From positions 1 through 34,685 of the forward strand of contig JAEWLW010000093.1 in NCBI GenBank assembly GCA_023457355.1: 34,685 nt of DNA. Direction: 5' to 3'. Origin of the DNA: Bacillota bacterium (lineage in GTDB: Bacteria > Bacillota > Clostridia > Oscillospirales > Ruminococcaceae). Each line of letters starts with the position of its first letter. The first letter of the stretch is position 1. The notes under the pieces are model-generated. The model saw only the letters and a list, made by a program, of their open reading frames with translations, made no database searches and was not told where the DNA came from. Below are positions 15,435 to 24,292 of the stretch, one piece after another. The translations under genes were made by a program, and so were the position numbers.

Positions 15435-16934
15435 ATGTTTGAAACATTATCCGCGCTTTGGCAAGGCGCACTTTCAATGATAACGGTCCCCAATATGCTG
15501 GTTATCGCGCTCGGTTCCATTGTAGGCACAGTGGTTGGCGCGCTGCCCGGGCTTGGCCCTTCCGCCGGTATTGCTCTGATGATTCCGCTGACCTTTACCC
15601 TGCCTGTTAATCAGGCGCTCGCGTTGCTCGTCGGCGTCTATATGGGCACCATGTACGGCGGGCGCATCACCGCCATTCTGATCAACACCCCCGGCGACGC
15701 CCCTGCCATCATGACGGCCGAGGACGGCTATCCGCTGATGCAACAGGGCAAGGGCGGCATGGCGATGGGCCTTTCGGCTATTGCCAGCTTTATCGGCGGC
15801 AGTTTTGGCCTGCTCATTCTGATTTTTCTGGCACCAACCATCAGCCACCTTGTCATCAACTTCGGCGCGCCGGAATACTTTATGCTGATGCTGCTCGGCC
15901 TTGCAACCATTGCGCTGCTGGCAGGCAAATCCATCATAAAAGCGGTGATGATGACCGCCATCGGATTCATCATCGGCATGGTCGGCGCAGATTACATTTC
16001 AGGCTACGTCCGCTGGGATTATACGCCCGAGCTTTTGGAAGGCATCGACTTTGTGTTTGTTATCATCGGCATGTACGGCCTGGGCGAAGTATTCTTCAAT
16101 GTGGAAAATGAAACCCACCTGAATCTGGGCAAGCCCAGTTTTAAAATGAGTGAATTCATCCCCAGTCTCAGCGTGCTCAAAAAAACGTTGCCCGCCATGT
16201 TGCGCGGCTCGGCTATCGGCACGCTGGTCGGCATTCTGCCCGGTGCCGGCGGCACCATCGCCACTTTTTTGGCCTACGCAACCGAGAAAAAAATGTCCAA
16301 AACACCTGAACGTTTCGGAAAGGGCGCGGAAGAAGGACTTGCCGCACCGGAGGCAGCCAACAACGCCTCGGTGCCCGGTGCACTGGTGCCGCTTTTAACA
16401 CTGGGCATTCCGGGTTCGGGCGGCACCGCCATCTTTCTTGGCGTTCTGATCATGTTCGGTATGCAGCCCGGCCCGCTTCTGATGGTAAAATCCGCGGATA
16501 TCGTCTGGGCGATGATCGCGGCGCTATGCGCTGCCAACCTCTTTTTACTCTTTTCCAACGTGCTGATGATTCCGCTTTTTGTCAATATGATCCGCATTGT
16601 GGAAAAGAACCTTTCGCCGCTTGTACTGGTGTTCTGCTGTGTTGGCGCCTATGCGCTTAACTACAATTTCTTTGGTGTGTGGCTGATCGTCATCTTCGGT
16701 GTATTTGGCTACTTCATCAAAAAGCTCAAATATCCTGCCGGCCCGCTGATTCTTTCGGTTGTGCTGGCACCTCTGACCGAAAACTACTTCCGCCAGTCGC
16801 TCATGCTCTCGCGCGGCAGCTATGCCATTTTTGTCACACGCCCCGTCAGCCTGGTGATCTTTTTGGCCATTGCCGGTGTGTTTCTTTACAGCCTTGGCCG
16901 AAAGTACGTGTTCGGCAAGAAAAAACAGGCCTGA
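15435..16934 (+). CDS. tctA: Tripartite tricarboxylate transporter large permease TctA (operon 2)
   Basis: This 499-residue large TTT permease has about 12 hydrophobic segments and the family motifs GALPGLGPSAGIALMIPLTF, MYGGRITAILINTPGDAPA, GILPGAGGTIATFLAY and APEAANNASVPGALVPLLTL. The start follows AAAGGAGGGG. CitD begins 20 bases after the stop, so transport and lyase are co-transcribed. It is clearly paralogous to the permease at 5267-6754 but not a recent copy. Confidence 0.95.
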   Translation: MFETLSALWQGALSMITVPNMLVIALGSIVGTVVGALPGLGPSAGIALMIPLTFTLPVNQALALLVGVYMGTMYGGRITAILINTPGDAPAIMTAEDGYPLMQQGKGGMAMGLSAIASFIGGSFGLLILIFLAPTISHLVINFGAPEYFMLMLLGLATIALLAGKSIIKAVMMTAIGFIIGMVGADYISGYVRWDYTPELLEGIDFVFVIIGMYGLGEVFFNVENETHLNLGKPSFKMSEFIPSLSVLKKTLPAMLRGSAIGTLVGILPGAGGTIATFLAYATEKKMSKTPERFGKGAEEGLAAPEAANNASVPGALVPLLTLGIPGSGGTAIFLGVLIMFGMQPGPLLMVKSADIVWAMIAALCAANLFLLFSNVLMIPLFVNMIRIVEKNLSPLVLVFCCVGAYALNYNFFGVWLIVIFGVFGYFIKKLKYPAGPLILSVVLAPLTENYFRQSLMLSRGSYAIFVTRPVSLVIFLAIAGVFLYSLGRKYVFGKKKQA

Positions 16935-16954
16935 TTTCGAAGGGAGCAAAAATA

Positions 16955-17257
16955 ATGAAGATTATTCGTGTGGCGCAGGCCGGCGGGTTGGAATCCGGCG
17001 ACGTGCTGGTAACCGTGGAGCCCCATGAGGGCGGCGGAATTGTGATTGAGCTCGAAAGCGTGCTTGAGATGCAGTTTGGCAAATCCATCCTGGCAACCAC
17101 CCGCCGCGCAGCGGAGATTATGCAGATTTCCGACGCCGCTATCCGCCTTGTCGACCGCGGCGCTTTGGATCATGTCATTCTCTCCCGCGTACAGACGGCG
17201 CTGCTGCGGGGCAGCGGTGAAAGTTCATTTGACTGGAACAGGGGGAATGCGCTATGA
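16955..17257 (+). CDS. citD: Citrate lyase acyl carrier protein (gamma subunit)
   Basis: This 100-residue acyl carrier subunit has the CitD N-terminal motif AGGLESGDV. Ser14 is the attachment site for the phosphoribosyl-dephospho-CoA prosthetic group. The QFGKSI and DRGALDHVILSRVQTAL segments match the rest of the family. It carries the acetyl thioester that is exchanged for the substrate acid by CitF and then cleaved by CitE. The ATG at 16955 follows AAGGGAG; longer in-frame readings run back into tctA. The stop overlaps the citE start (ATGA). Confidence 0.92.
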   Translation: MKIIRVAQAGGLESGDVLVTVEPHEGGGIVIELESVLEMQFGKSILATTRRAAEIMQISDAAIRLVDRGALDHVILSRVQTALLRGSGESSFDWNRGNAL

Positions 17258-18162
17258 ACAGAGACCGTCTAAGAAGAAGCGTTCTGTACGCCAGCGCCTC
17301 CAACCCCGCCAACATGGCGTTGGCGCCGTTATATCATGCCGACTGTTTGGTGTACGACCTTGAGGATTCGGTGTCGGTCGCCGAAAAAGACGCGGCGCGT
17401 TTTCTTGTATTTAATGCGCTGCAGCGGCCCCGCATTTCCGAAAGTGAGATCGCCGTGCGTGTCAACGGGCTCGATACGCCGTTTGGTTTGCAGGATCTTG
17501 AAGCAATTGTGCGGGCAAAACCTGATTTAATCCGCCTGCCTAAATGCGAATCGCCCGAGATTCTCCGTAGCTTCTGCAATGAAATTTCCCGAATTGAAAG
17601 AGAGGCGGGCATTGAAGAAGGCAGCACCGGTGTCATGGCCATCATTGAGACCGCATTCGGCTTATTAAACGCCCGGGAAACGGCGCTTGCCAGCAAGCGC
17701 CTTGTCTCCCTGTCGCTGGGCGGGGAAGATTTTACCGCAAGCATGAAAACAACCCGCACCGTAAAAGGTGCCGAACTTTATTTTGCCAGAAACGCCATTG
17801 CGCTTGCCGCCAGATCCGCGGGCATTCAGGCAATCGATACCGTTTTTACCGACATCAATGATGAAACAGGACTGGCTGAGGATACCCTTTCGATCAAGAA
17901 TATCGGGTATGACGGCAAGGTTGCCATTCATCCGCGCCAGGTGGACTGCATAAACGAGCTGTTCACCCCCACCGACAAGGAAATTGATTTAGCGGTGCGT
18001 ATCTTTGAAGCGATCAGAGAAGCGAATGCACGCAACTCGGGCGTCATTGCCCTGAACGGAAAGATGATTGACGCCCCTGTGGTGGCACGCGCCCGCCGCA
18101 CGATCACGATTGCAAAGACTACCGGAAAATGGAATGGAGGGGACGAAGATGGCATTGAATGA
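17254..18162 (+). CDS. citE: Citrate lyase-type beta subunit (citryl-ACP lyase)
   Basis: This 302-residue TIM-barrel lyase of the HpcH/HpaI-CitE family cleaves the acyl-ACP intermediate into acetyl-ACP and a 2-oxo acid (oxaloacetate for citrate, pyruvate for citramalate). Motifs include SVLYASASNPANM, VYDLEDSV, the substrate-binding VRVNG, MAIIETAFGLLNARE with the metal-binding glutamate, LGGEDFTAS with the metal-binding aspartate, and AIHPRQV near the C-terminus. Its start overlaps the citD stop, and its stop overlaps the citF start by 14 bases, so all three subunits are translationally coupled. The sequence alone does not separate citrate from citramalate lyase. Confidence 0.92.
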   Translation: MNRDRLRRSVLYASASNPANMALAPLYHADCLVYDLEDSVSVAEKDAARFLVFNALQRPRISESEIAVRVNGLDTPFGLQDLEAIVRAKPDLIRLPKCESPEILRSFCNEISRIEREAGIEEGSTGVMAIIETAFGLLNARETALASKRLVSLSLGGEDFTASMKTTRTVKGAELYFARNAIALAARSAGIQAIDTVFTDINDETGLAEDTLSIKNIGYDGKVAIHPRQVDCINELFTPTDKEIDLAVRIFEAIREANARNSGVIALNGKMIDAPVVARARRTITIAKTTGKWNGGDEDGIE

Positions 18163-19699
18163 GGCGCAAATCAATCTTCCGGATGAAAGCGGCAGCCATA
18201 AGTTGCAGCCCTATGCCGGCCCGTTTGCCACAATGAATCCTCTGACCGGAAAATCAGGCTTTGACGGCGGAAGTAAGGTTCGCGCCAGCCTGAGGGCGGC
18301 CATTGAGGAAAGCGGCCTGAAGGACGGCATGACCATCACATTCCACCACCATTTTCGCGAGGGGGATAAAATTATCAGCCAGGTTCTGGCAACCATCGAA
18401 GAAATGGGGATACGCGGCCTGCGCTTTGCGCCCAGCGCCGTTGTTAACCTGCGCAACCCGTCCGTCGTTCACTTTATTGAAAGCGGCGTGATCGACCGCG
18501 TGGAGGCCAGCGGCATCCGCGGGGAGCTGGGTGACGCTGTCATCTCGGGCGCGATGACAAACCCGGTCATCCTGCGGCCCCACGGCGGCCGTCCCCGTGC
18601 GATAGCAGCCGGAGAACTGACGGTGGATGTCGCCTTTATCGGTGTTTCCGCCGCCGACGAATACGGCAACGCCAACGGCATCCTTGGCGAAAATGCCTGC
18701 GGCGCACTGGGCTATAGCCATGTTGATGCGCAATACGGCAAAAAAGTCATCGCCGTTACCGATACAATGGTCCCCTACCCCTGCAAGCCGGCGGTTATCC
18801 GGCAGGAAATGGTCGATATGGTGGTCTGTCTTGACGAAATCGGTGACAGCACACTGATTGGAAAAGGCGCAGCCCGCCTGACCCGCAACCCCCGCGATCT
18901 GTTGATCGCCAAAAACACCGCGGCGGTTATCGCCCACTGCGGCTGTTTTGAAAACGGCTTTTCGTTTCAGACGGGCGCGGGCGCTATACCGATTGCCTGT
19001 ACGAAATATGTCGGTGACTTCATGCAGGAAAAAGGCATTAAGGCGGGCTTTGCCCTTGGCGGCGTCACGTCCGGCATTATCGAACTGCTCAACGCCGACC
19101 TCATCGACTATATTGAAGCGGTGCAGTCCTTCGACGCTGTGGCGGCACGTGCCATGCTCGGAAACAGCCGCATTGTTGAATGCGATTCAAGCCGTTATGC
19201 GAACCCGCATAACAAGGGCTGCATGGTCAATAAGCTGGATATCGCCGTTTTGGGCGCGCTGGAAGTGGATATCAACTTTAACGTCAATATTCTGACCGGC
19301 TCAAGCGGCGAGATGCTCGGCGGTTTGGGCGGCGGGCCGGATGTTGCCGCAGGTGCAAAAGTGCCGATTGTCGCCCTGCCGCTGTTCCGCGGCCGAACCC
19401 CGTCGATTGTCGGGCGCGTCTTTACCTTATGTACCCCCGGCGAAACGGTCGCGGCCATCGTCACGGAAGTCGGCGTGGCGTTAAATCCGCAGCATCGCAG
19501 TTATGACATGCTGCGCGCTTCATTGAAAAATTCAGGCGTGGCGATCCGCAGCATTGAAGAGATGAAGCATCTGGCGGAAACGGTCACCGGCATTCCGGAG
19601 CCGATCCGCTGCACAGACCGTATCGTCGCACTTGTGGAATATCGTGACGGCACCATTATTGATGCGATTCGCCAGCTGGATAAAGCCTGTCACCGTTAA
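18149..19699 (+). CDS. citF: Citrate lyase-type alpha subunit (acyl-ACP transferase)
   Basis: This 516-residue alpha subunit is a CoA-transferase-fold protein that exchanges acetyl for the substrate acyl group on CitD. Recognisable stretches are TFHHHFREGDKI near residue 70, GVSAADEYGNANG, and the glycine-rich GSSGEMLGGLGGGPDVAAGA in the C-terminal half. The length is normal for CitF. The ATG at 18149 follows GGAGGGG by 6 bases; the longer in-frame reading from 18068 lies inside citE. It ends operon 2, with an intrinsic terminator 80 bases downstream. No citC ligase, which acetylates the carrier, and no citG, which makes the prosthetic group precursor, is found in the window. Confidence 0.93.
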   Translation: MALNEAQINLPDESGSHKLQPYAGPFATMNPLTGKSGFDGGSKVRASLRAAIEESGLKDGMTITFHHHFREGDKIISQVLATIEEMGIRGLRFAPSAVVNLRNPSVVHFIESGVIDRVEASGIRGELGDAVISGAMTNPVILRPHGGRPRAIAAGELTVDVAFIGVSAADEYGNANGILGENACGALGYSHVDAQYGKKVIAVTDTMVPYPCKPAVIRQEMVDMVVCLDEIGDSTLIGKGAARLTRNPRDLLIAKNTAAVIAHCGCFENGFSFQTGAGAIPIACTKYVGDFMQEKGIKAGFALGGVTSGIIELLNADLIDYIEAVQSFDAVAARAMLGNSRIVECDSSRYANPHNKGCMVNKLDIAVLGALEVDINFNVNILTGSSGEMLGGLGGGPDVAAGAKVPIVALPLFRGRTPSIVGRVFTLCTPGETVAAIVTEVGVALNPQHRSYDMLRASLKNSGVAIRSIEEMKHLAETVTGIPEPIRCTDRIVALVEYRDGTIIDAIRQLDKACHR

Positions 19700-19779
19700 A
19701 GGCTTTTCCGCCGCACCGTGCTTCGGATTTTTTATGCTTTTATAAGCAAGAAACCTACAAATAAATAGCCGTTATCGCG

Positions 19780-19814
19780 CATGCCCTCCCCATGCGTGGG
19801 GTGGGCATGTTTTT
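19780..19814 (+). terminator. Intrinsic terminator after citF
   Basis: A 13-bp stem with one mismatch (CATGCCCTCCCCA with TGGGGTGGGCATG) and a TGCG tetraloop is followed by TTTTT. It separates operon 2 from the dehydrogenase gene that starts at 19847. No separate promoter for the next gene was identified, so some readthrough may be needed. Confidence 0.8.
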
Positions 19815-19846
19815 GTACCCCTATTTTTACGAAGGGAAGAATTATA

Positions 19847-20836
19847 TTGAAGAAAATTGCTCTAGTCGGCCCCTATCATGCCAAAACGCGCGAAATGCTT
19901 TATCAGATGCTACCAGCAGGTTACGAGATGTTTGACGTTCCAACACGCGAGGATTACGCCGGGTTGAGCGCGGCCGACTATATCATCATCCGTACCATCC
20001 GGCTGGAGGGCAGCGACCTGGCGCGTGCTGCTCAGGTCAGGTTTATCCAGAAATGGGGCGCGGGTTACGACTCGCTGGACATTCCGGGCATCAGTGAGCG
20101 GGATATTCCCGTCGCCACCTGTGTGGGTATCAATTCCCAGCCTGTGGCCGAACTGGCGGTGCTGCACATGCTCGCCGTTTATCGCCATCTGCTCGCCGCC
20201 AACCGCCGCTTAAAAGAAAACGTCTGGGCAAAGGACGAATTTTCCAGCACCTCCTATCTCATCAGCGGAAAGACGGTCGGCCTTGTGGGGCTTGGCAATA
20301 TAGGCCGAAAAGTGGCTAAAATTGTACAGGGATTCGGCGCCAGTGTTCAATATTACGATATGTTTCGCATTCCTGAGGCGCAGGAGCAGGCACTGGGGAT
20401 TGCCTACGCGCCGTTGGATTCCCTGCTGGCAAGTTCCGATATCGTCAGTCTGCATGTCCCCCTGACCGAGCAGACGGACAACCTTCTTGATAAGACGCGG
20501 CTGGCTATGATGAAGCCGACAGCCATTCTGGTCAACACCGCCCGCGGCGGCATTGTCAATGAGCAGGATCTCGCCGAGGCCTTGCAGACCGGCCGGATTC
20601 TTGGCGCGGGGCTTGATGCCTTTTCTGCCGAGCCGCCCGGCGCTGACTGCCCGTTTTACACCATGGAAAACGCCGTCATCACCCCGCACATTGGCGGAAA
20701 CACCGCCGATAACGACATCAATATGATTGCGCGCTGTTTTGAAAACATCAAAAAATTTGACAGCGGCCTGCCGCTTGGGCGACGCGACGTCGTCAACGCA
20801 CAGCTGCTGCGCACTAAAATTAAATTGGAGGACTGA
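19847..20836 (+). CDS. D-isomer-specific 2-hydroxyacid dehydrogenase (NAD-dependent)
   Basis: This 329-residue dehydrogenase of the phosphoglycerate/lactate/glyoxylate reductase family has the NAD-binding motif GLGNIG (about residues 148-153) and the catalytic triad Arg233 (NTARGGI), Glu262 (SAEPP) and His281 (TPHIGG). It interconverts a 2-hydroxyacid and its 2-oxo acid in the cytoplasm. The likely start is a TTG at 19847, 9 bases behind AAGGGA; an ATG at 19781 is in frame but lies in the terminator stem. The RraA aldolase gene begins 4 bases after its stop, which suggests the dehydrogenase forms the 2-oxo acid that the aldolase cleaves, or reduces a product of it. Confidence 0.88.
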   Translation: MKKIALVGPYHAKTREMLYQMLPAGYEMFDVPTREDYAGLSAADYIIIRTIRLEGSDLARAAQVRFIQKWGAGYDSLDIPGISERDIPVATCVGINSQPVAELAVLHMLAVYRHLLAANRRLKENVWAKDEFSSTSYLISGKTVGLVGLGNIGRKVAKIVQGFGASVQYYDMFRIPEAQEQALGIAYAPLDSLLASSDIVSLHVPLTEQTDNLLDKTRLAMMKPTAILVNTARGGIVNEQDLAEALQTGRILGAGLDAFSAEPPGADCPFYTMENAVITPHIGGNTADNDINMIARCFENIKKFDSGLPLGRRDVVNAQLLRTKIKLED

Positions 20837-20840
20837 TTTT

Positions 20841-21530
20841 ATGGCCATTCATTCAATGCCCGAGCTTTTAGCCGAGGAAATTATCACGCGCGCATCTAAG
20901 CTGAGTGCAGCCCAACTGGCCGACGGCATGAAAGGGCTCGGCATACCCAACGACGGCTGCATGGATGCAGGCATCATGCCGGTGGATATTGACATGCGTG
21001 TTGTCGGCACCGCCATGACGGTGGACACCAGGGATGGCGATAACTTTCCGATTCATGTGGCCACCTACAGCGGAAAACCCGGCTACGTTATGGTAATCGA
21101 CGGCAAGGGATACGCGGGCAAGGCTTATTTTGGCGATCTGATCATGGGAGCGGCCAGCGCGGTGGGGTATGCAGGCATGATATGCGACGGTTATGTACGC
21201 GACCGTAAAGGCTGCATTGCATTGGGCATGCCGGTGTATGCCAGAGGCTTTATGCAGCGCGGCCCCGGCAAGAAGGACCCCGGCGAGATTAACACCCCCG
21301 TCACCTGCGGCGGTATCACGGTGAACCCCGGCGATCTGATTGTGGGCGATTATGACGGCGTCACCGTCGTCCCCCGGGACCAAATTGCGCAAGTGCTTCA
21401 AAATGCTGAGGAAAAAGCGGCTTATGAAGAAAAGCGCGAGGCCACCATTGCTTCCTATAAAGCGGCGGTAGCGGCCAAACAGGCGCCCCCGCAGCTTGCC
21501 CCCCAGTGGGTTTTGGATATGCTTAAGTAA
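20841..21530 (+). CDS. RraA-family aldolase (HMG/CHA aldolase-like), second copy
   Basis: This 229-residue RraA superfamily protein carries the aldolase signature GDLIMGAASAVGYAGMI leading to DGYVRDRKG, with the Arg-Asp pair, and GDYDGVTVVP near the C-terminus. Known catabolic members release pyruvate from 4-hydroxy-4-methyl-2-oxoglutarate or 4-carboxy-4-hydroxy-2-oxoadipate. The start at 20841 follows GGAGGAC. It is tightly coupled to the upstream dehydrogenase. It is clearly diverged from the copy at 8389-9090, so the two may act on different substrates. The 210 bases between it and citX hold no recognisable gene. Confidence 0.87.
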   Translation: MAIHSMPELLAEEIITRASKLSAAQLADGMKGLGIPNDGCMDAGIMPVDIDMRVVGTAMTVDTRDGDNFPIHVATYSGKPGYVMVIDGKGYAGKAYFGDLIMGAASAVGYAGMICDGYVRDRKGCIALGMPVYARGFMQRGPGKKDPGEINTPVTCGGITVNPGDLIVGDYDGVTVVPRDQIAQVLQNAEEKAAYEEKREATIASYKAAVAAKQAPPQLAPQWVLDMLK

Positions 21531-21740
21531 GCTGATGCCGCCCCCCCAGTACAAAGTTTTAACGCGTTTCGTGTAAAGCCACGGCGTCAAAAGCCGAAGG
21601 CCATAGCATTGCCGGTAATCGGGTTATTGTTTATAGGGAATACATTCCGGATAATACCCATCTCATCAATGAAGGGGTTCGTCCGTTTCTCCGATGCCGG
21701 CAGGGGTATCCAAAAAATCTCAAAGAGGTGGCGCGAAGCA

Positions 21741-22253
21741 ATGTCTGATAAACAGTTGGATGAAATTTTAAAGGCGCGGGAAATGCGATGGCAACATCGA
21801 CGCTCATTGGCAGCCGACTGGCCGGCACTTTTATCTGCGACGCTGTGCATACCGCTGCCGGCGCGCAACGAACCCTGCTTTTCAACCTGGTTTCACCAAC
21901 AATGTCAAGCATTGATAATTCGGCTTTCTCAGGCAGGGTATGCGCCGGTTTGTCTGGAAATGGCGAATACACCGGACGGCCCCGTAATGCTGGCGGGTTG
22001 CCGCTGCTCTGCGGCGGAACTCAAGCACTTTTGTGTCACGTTGGAGGAGACACTGACCGGCGGCCGTCTGTTGGACCTGGATGTCATGGGAAACGATATG
22101 CACAACTGGAGCAGACGGGACCTGGGCCTGCCGCCGCGCCGGTGCTTTCTGTGTGAGAAGGATGCGGCGGTGTGCATCGTGACACATGCCCATGCGCGCG
22201 AAGAGCTGATCGACCATGCCCGCGCAAAGTTGTTTTCGGTACGGCAACTGTGA
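21741..22253 (+). CDS. citX: CitX, holo-citrate lyase acyl carrier protein synthase
   Basis: This 170-residue protein matches CitX, which transfers the phosphoribosyl-dephospho-CoA group to the serine of CitD. The diagnostic motif is GGRLLDLDV, followed by WSRRDLGLPPRRCFLC and the C-terminal AREELIDHA helix. The ATG at 21741 is chosen because family similarity starts there (MSDKQLDEILKAREMRWQHR); the ribosome binding site AGAGGTG is weak and 11 bases away. A longer in-frame reading from 21609 is not supported. Its presence shows that the CitDEF complex at 16955-19699 is meant to be matured, although citG and citC must lie elsewhere or be absent. Confidence 0.88.
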   Translation: MSDKQLDEILKAREMRWQHRRSLAADWPALLSATLCIPLPARNEPCFSTWFHQQCQALIIRLSQAGYAPVCLEMANTPDGPVMLAGCRCSAAELKHFCVTLEETLTGGRLLDLDVMGNDMHNWSRRDLGLPPRRCFLCEKDAAVCIVTHAHAREELIDHARAKLFSVRQL

Positions 22254-22393
22254 TGACGCAATTAAAACGGCGTCAACCAGTCCACGCTACATTTCATCAA
22301 GCTTCACAAGCACAGAGAAATGGCCTCCGCGGAAGATTGTCCTGAATTTTAAACAAACGGCTATAAAAGTGACAGTTGAAGCGAAAAGCTCTA

Positions 22394-22433
22394 AAAAAGA
22401 TGCCATGCGATTTTCGTCGCATGACATCTTTTT
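22394..22433. terminator. Bidirectional terminator between citX and leuD
   Basis: A 17-bp stem with one mismatch (left arm 22394-22410 beginning AAAAAGATG, right arm 22417-22433 ending CATCTTTTT) has a 6-base loop and T-runs in both directions. It lies between the convergent citX and leuD-type genes and would end both transcripts. Nothing else is seen in 22254-22506. Confidence 0.85.
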
Positions 22434-22506
22434 AAACATTTCGGCAATATCGCCTGAGGCATTTGAAAACTGCCAAATCGGGCAACCGCCGTCTTTTTAT
22501 CCGGCG

Positions 22507-22992
22507 TTATCGTTGTTTTTTTGCTTTAATATAGCCTATCAAGCCGCCACAGTCGGCAATTTCGGCTATATGCGAAGGGATTTTGCTGCACGGGTAGCTT
22601 TCGTTTTTTGTTTGGTTGCGTATAATTCCGGCGCGGTGATCCACCTCTAAAATATCGCCCTTTTCAATACGGTTCGTCTCAGCGCATTCGATGGGCAACA
22701 AACCGATGTTGATGCAATTGCGGTAAAAAATGCGTGCATAATCCATCGCAATCACGTAACGAATGCCCAGTGCCTTGAGCATCAGGGGCGAGTTTTCGCG
22801 GCTGGAGCCGGAACCCAGATTATGCTCCGCGACAAAAATATCGCCCGGTTGGCACTGCTTGCCAAAATCGGGATCCACCGCCGCCATTGTGAAGGGTTTC
22901 GCTTCTTCAATGGTGTATTCCAAAGAGGCGGGCGGCGAAATAATATCGGTGTTGATATTGTCGCCGTATTTCCATGCTTTTCCTACGTTCAT
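22507..22992 (-). CDS. LeuD-type hydro-lyase small subunit (isopropylmalate/dimethylmalate dehydratase family)
   Basis: This 161-residue swivel-domain subunit of the aconitase superfamily has YGDNINTDIISPP near the N-terminus and the substrate-binding loop NLGSGSSRENSP. It is of the short archaeal/clostridial type. With the large subunit it should catalyse reversible hydration-dehydration of a substituted malate: 3-isopropylmalate, citramalate, 2,3-dimethylmalate or homocitrate-like acids. No leuA or leuB is nearby, and the partner genes are a transporter and a sigma-54 system, so a catabolic role is more likely than leucine synthesis. The ATG at 22992 follows AAAGGAG; it starts 16 bases after the large subunit stop. 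Confidence 0.85.
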   Translation of the reverse strand: MNVGKAWKYGDNINTDIISPPASLEYTIEEAKPFTMAAVDPDFGKQCQPGDIFVAEHNLGSGSSRENSPLMLKALGIRYVIAMDYARIFYRNCINIGLLPIECAETNRIEKGDILEVDHRAGIIRNQTKNESYPCSKIPSHIAEIADCGGLIGYIKAKKQR

Positions 22993-23008
22993 ATCCGTTT
23001 CTCCTTTC

Positions 23009-24268
23009 TTAAAGCGCGCGGGGATCAATGATTTTTCCAGCGATCGCAGCCGCGGCCACCGAAATAGGAGAAGCCAGATAAACCTTGCTGCTTTTGGAAC
23101 CCATCCGCCCTAAAAAGTTGCGGTTGGTGGTGGAAATACAGCTCTCGCCCTCGGCAAGTGTGCCGGAATGAATACCCAGACATGCACCGCAGCTGGAAGC
23201 AAGAATCGTCGCGCCGGCATCGGCCAGAATATCGAGCACGCCCGTTTTCAGCGCCTCACGGTAAATTTCGCGCGAGGCAGGCGAAACCAGCAACCGCAGT
23301 CCCTTTGCAATTTTACGTCCCTTGAGAATTTCAGCCGCCTTAATAAGATCGGTCATGCGGCCGCCGGTACAGGAGCCGATATAGGCCTGCTCAATTTTGA
23401 CCGGCTCAATGCTGCCGATATCAAAAACATTATCCACCTCGTGCGGGCAGGCCACCTGAGGGACCAGAGCCGCGGTATCAAAGGTGTATGTCTGGCAAAA
23501 TTCGGCATCGGCATCAGAATTGACCCAGCTGAAGTCGCCGGTCTCACCAAACTGCGCGAGATACTCGGCGGTTATCCGGTCATACCCGATCAGCCCGGCC
23601 TTGGCGCCAGCCTCCACGGCCATGTTTGAAAGGCAAAGCCGCTCATCCATGCCGAGACCGCGAATGGTGTTCCCGCAGTATTCCAATGTTTTATAGGTTG
23701 CGCCGGCGTGGCCGATGGCGCCGATACTTTTAAGCGAGATATCCTTGGCCATAACAAAGGGCGGCAGATTGCCGTTCCACTCGACCTTGACCGTCTGCGG
23801 AACCTTCATCCAGGTTTGGCCGGTAACCAGCACGCCCGCCATTTCAGTGGAACCGACACCGGTTGCGAAGCTGCCCAGTGCCCCGTAAGTACAGGTGTGC
23901 GAATCGGTTCCCACAATCACTTCGCCGGGGCGGACATGCCCCATTTCCACCATGACCTGATGACAGGGTCCGGCAAATTCATAGTAATTGTCCACGCCGT
24001 TCTCAAGGGCCCATTCGCGCGTGTATTTGACAATGTTGGCCTGTTTTTCGTTGGCAGGCGGCGTATAGTGATCGGAAATAAGCACCACCCTGTTCGGGTC
24101 CCAAACCTTCGCGCCAATTTCCTTCATTCTGTCGTCAATCTCAAGGCGCGGCCCCAAAACATCGTCCATCATGGCCTTATGGATATCAACCCATACGATG
24201 TCGCCCGCCTTGACCGTTTTCTCGCCTGCCGCACGGGCAAGCATTTTTTCAGACATGGTATAACTCAT
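23009..24268 (-). CDS. LeuC-type hydro-lyase large subunit (aconitase superfamily)
   Basis: This 419-residue catalytic subunit holds the [4Fe-4S] cluster through Cys300 (YIGSCTGG), Cys360 and Cys363 (SSCGACLG). GTDSHTCTYGALGSFATGVGSTE is the typical LeuC/HacA active-site stretch. Its length fits the 3-isopropylmalate dehydratase type found in archaea and Clostridia, which also includes the dimethylmalate dehydratase of nicotinate fermentation and (methyl)malate hydro-lyases. The cluster makes it oxygen-sensitive, which fits an anaerobe. The start at 24268 follows AAGGAG. It lies between the carrier gene and the small subunit gene in operon 3. Confidence 0.9.
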   Translation of the reverse strand: MSYTMSEKMLARAAGEKTVKAGDIVWVDIHKAMMDDVLGPRLEIDDRMKEIGAKVWDPNRVVLISDHYTPPANEKQANIVKYTREWALENGVDNYYEFAGPCHQVMVEMGHVRPGEVIVGTDSHTCTYGALGSFATGVGSTEMAGVLVTGQTWMKVPQTVKVEWNGNLPPFVMAKDISLKSIGAIGHAGATYKTLEYCGNTIRGLGMDERLCLSNMAVEAGAKAGLIGYDRITAEYLAQFGETGDFSWVNSDADAEFCQTYTFDTAALVPQVACPHEVDNVFDIGSIEPVKIEQAYIGSCTGGRMTDLIKAAEILKGRKIAKGLRLLVSPASREIYREALKTGVLDILADAGATILASSCGACLGIHSGTLAEGESCISTTNRNFLGRMGSKSSKVYLASPISVAAAAIAGKIIDPRAL

Positions 24269-24292
24269 AGTTTTTCTCCTTGGATGAATAAT

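Noticed and set aside
18254..18937. Long minus-strand open frame inside citF
   Set aside because: It is antisense to a well-supported gene, with histidine/valine-rich composition typical of shadows of GC-rich coding sequence.
16955..19699. Calling the complex citramalate lyase outright
   Set aside because: Citrate and citramalate lyases share the same subunits and motifs, and the sequence does not reveal the substrate.
22216..22650. Plus-strand open frame of 144 codons across the citX/leuD junction
   Set aside because: It overlaps the citX end, passes through the bidirectional terminator and enters the leuD-type gene in antisense.
22507..24268. Leucine biosynthesis (leuCD) as the role of the hydro-lyase
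   Set aside because: No leuA or leuB lies nearby and the pair is in an operon with a carrier under sigma-54 control. A biosynthetic role cannot be excluded from sequence alone, so no leu symbol is given.
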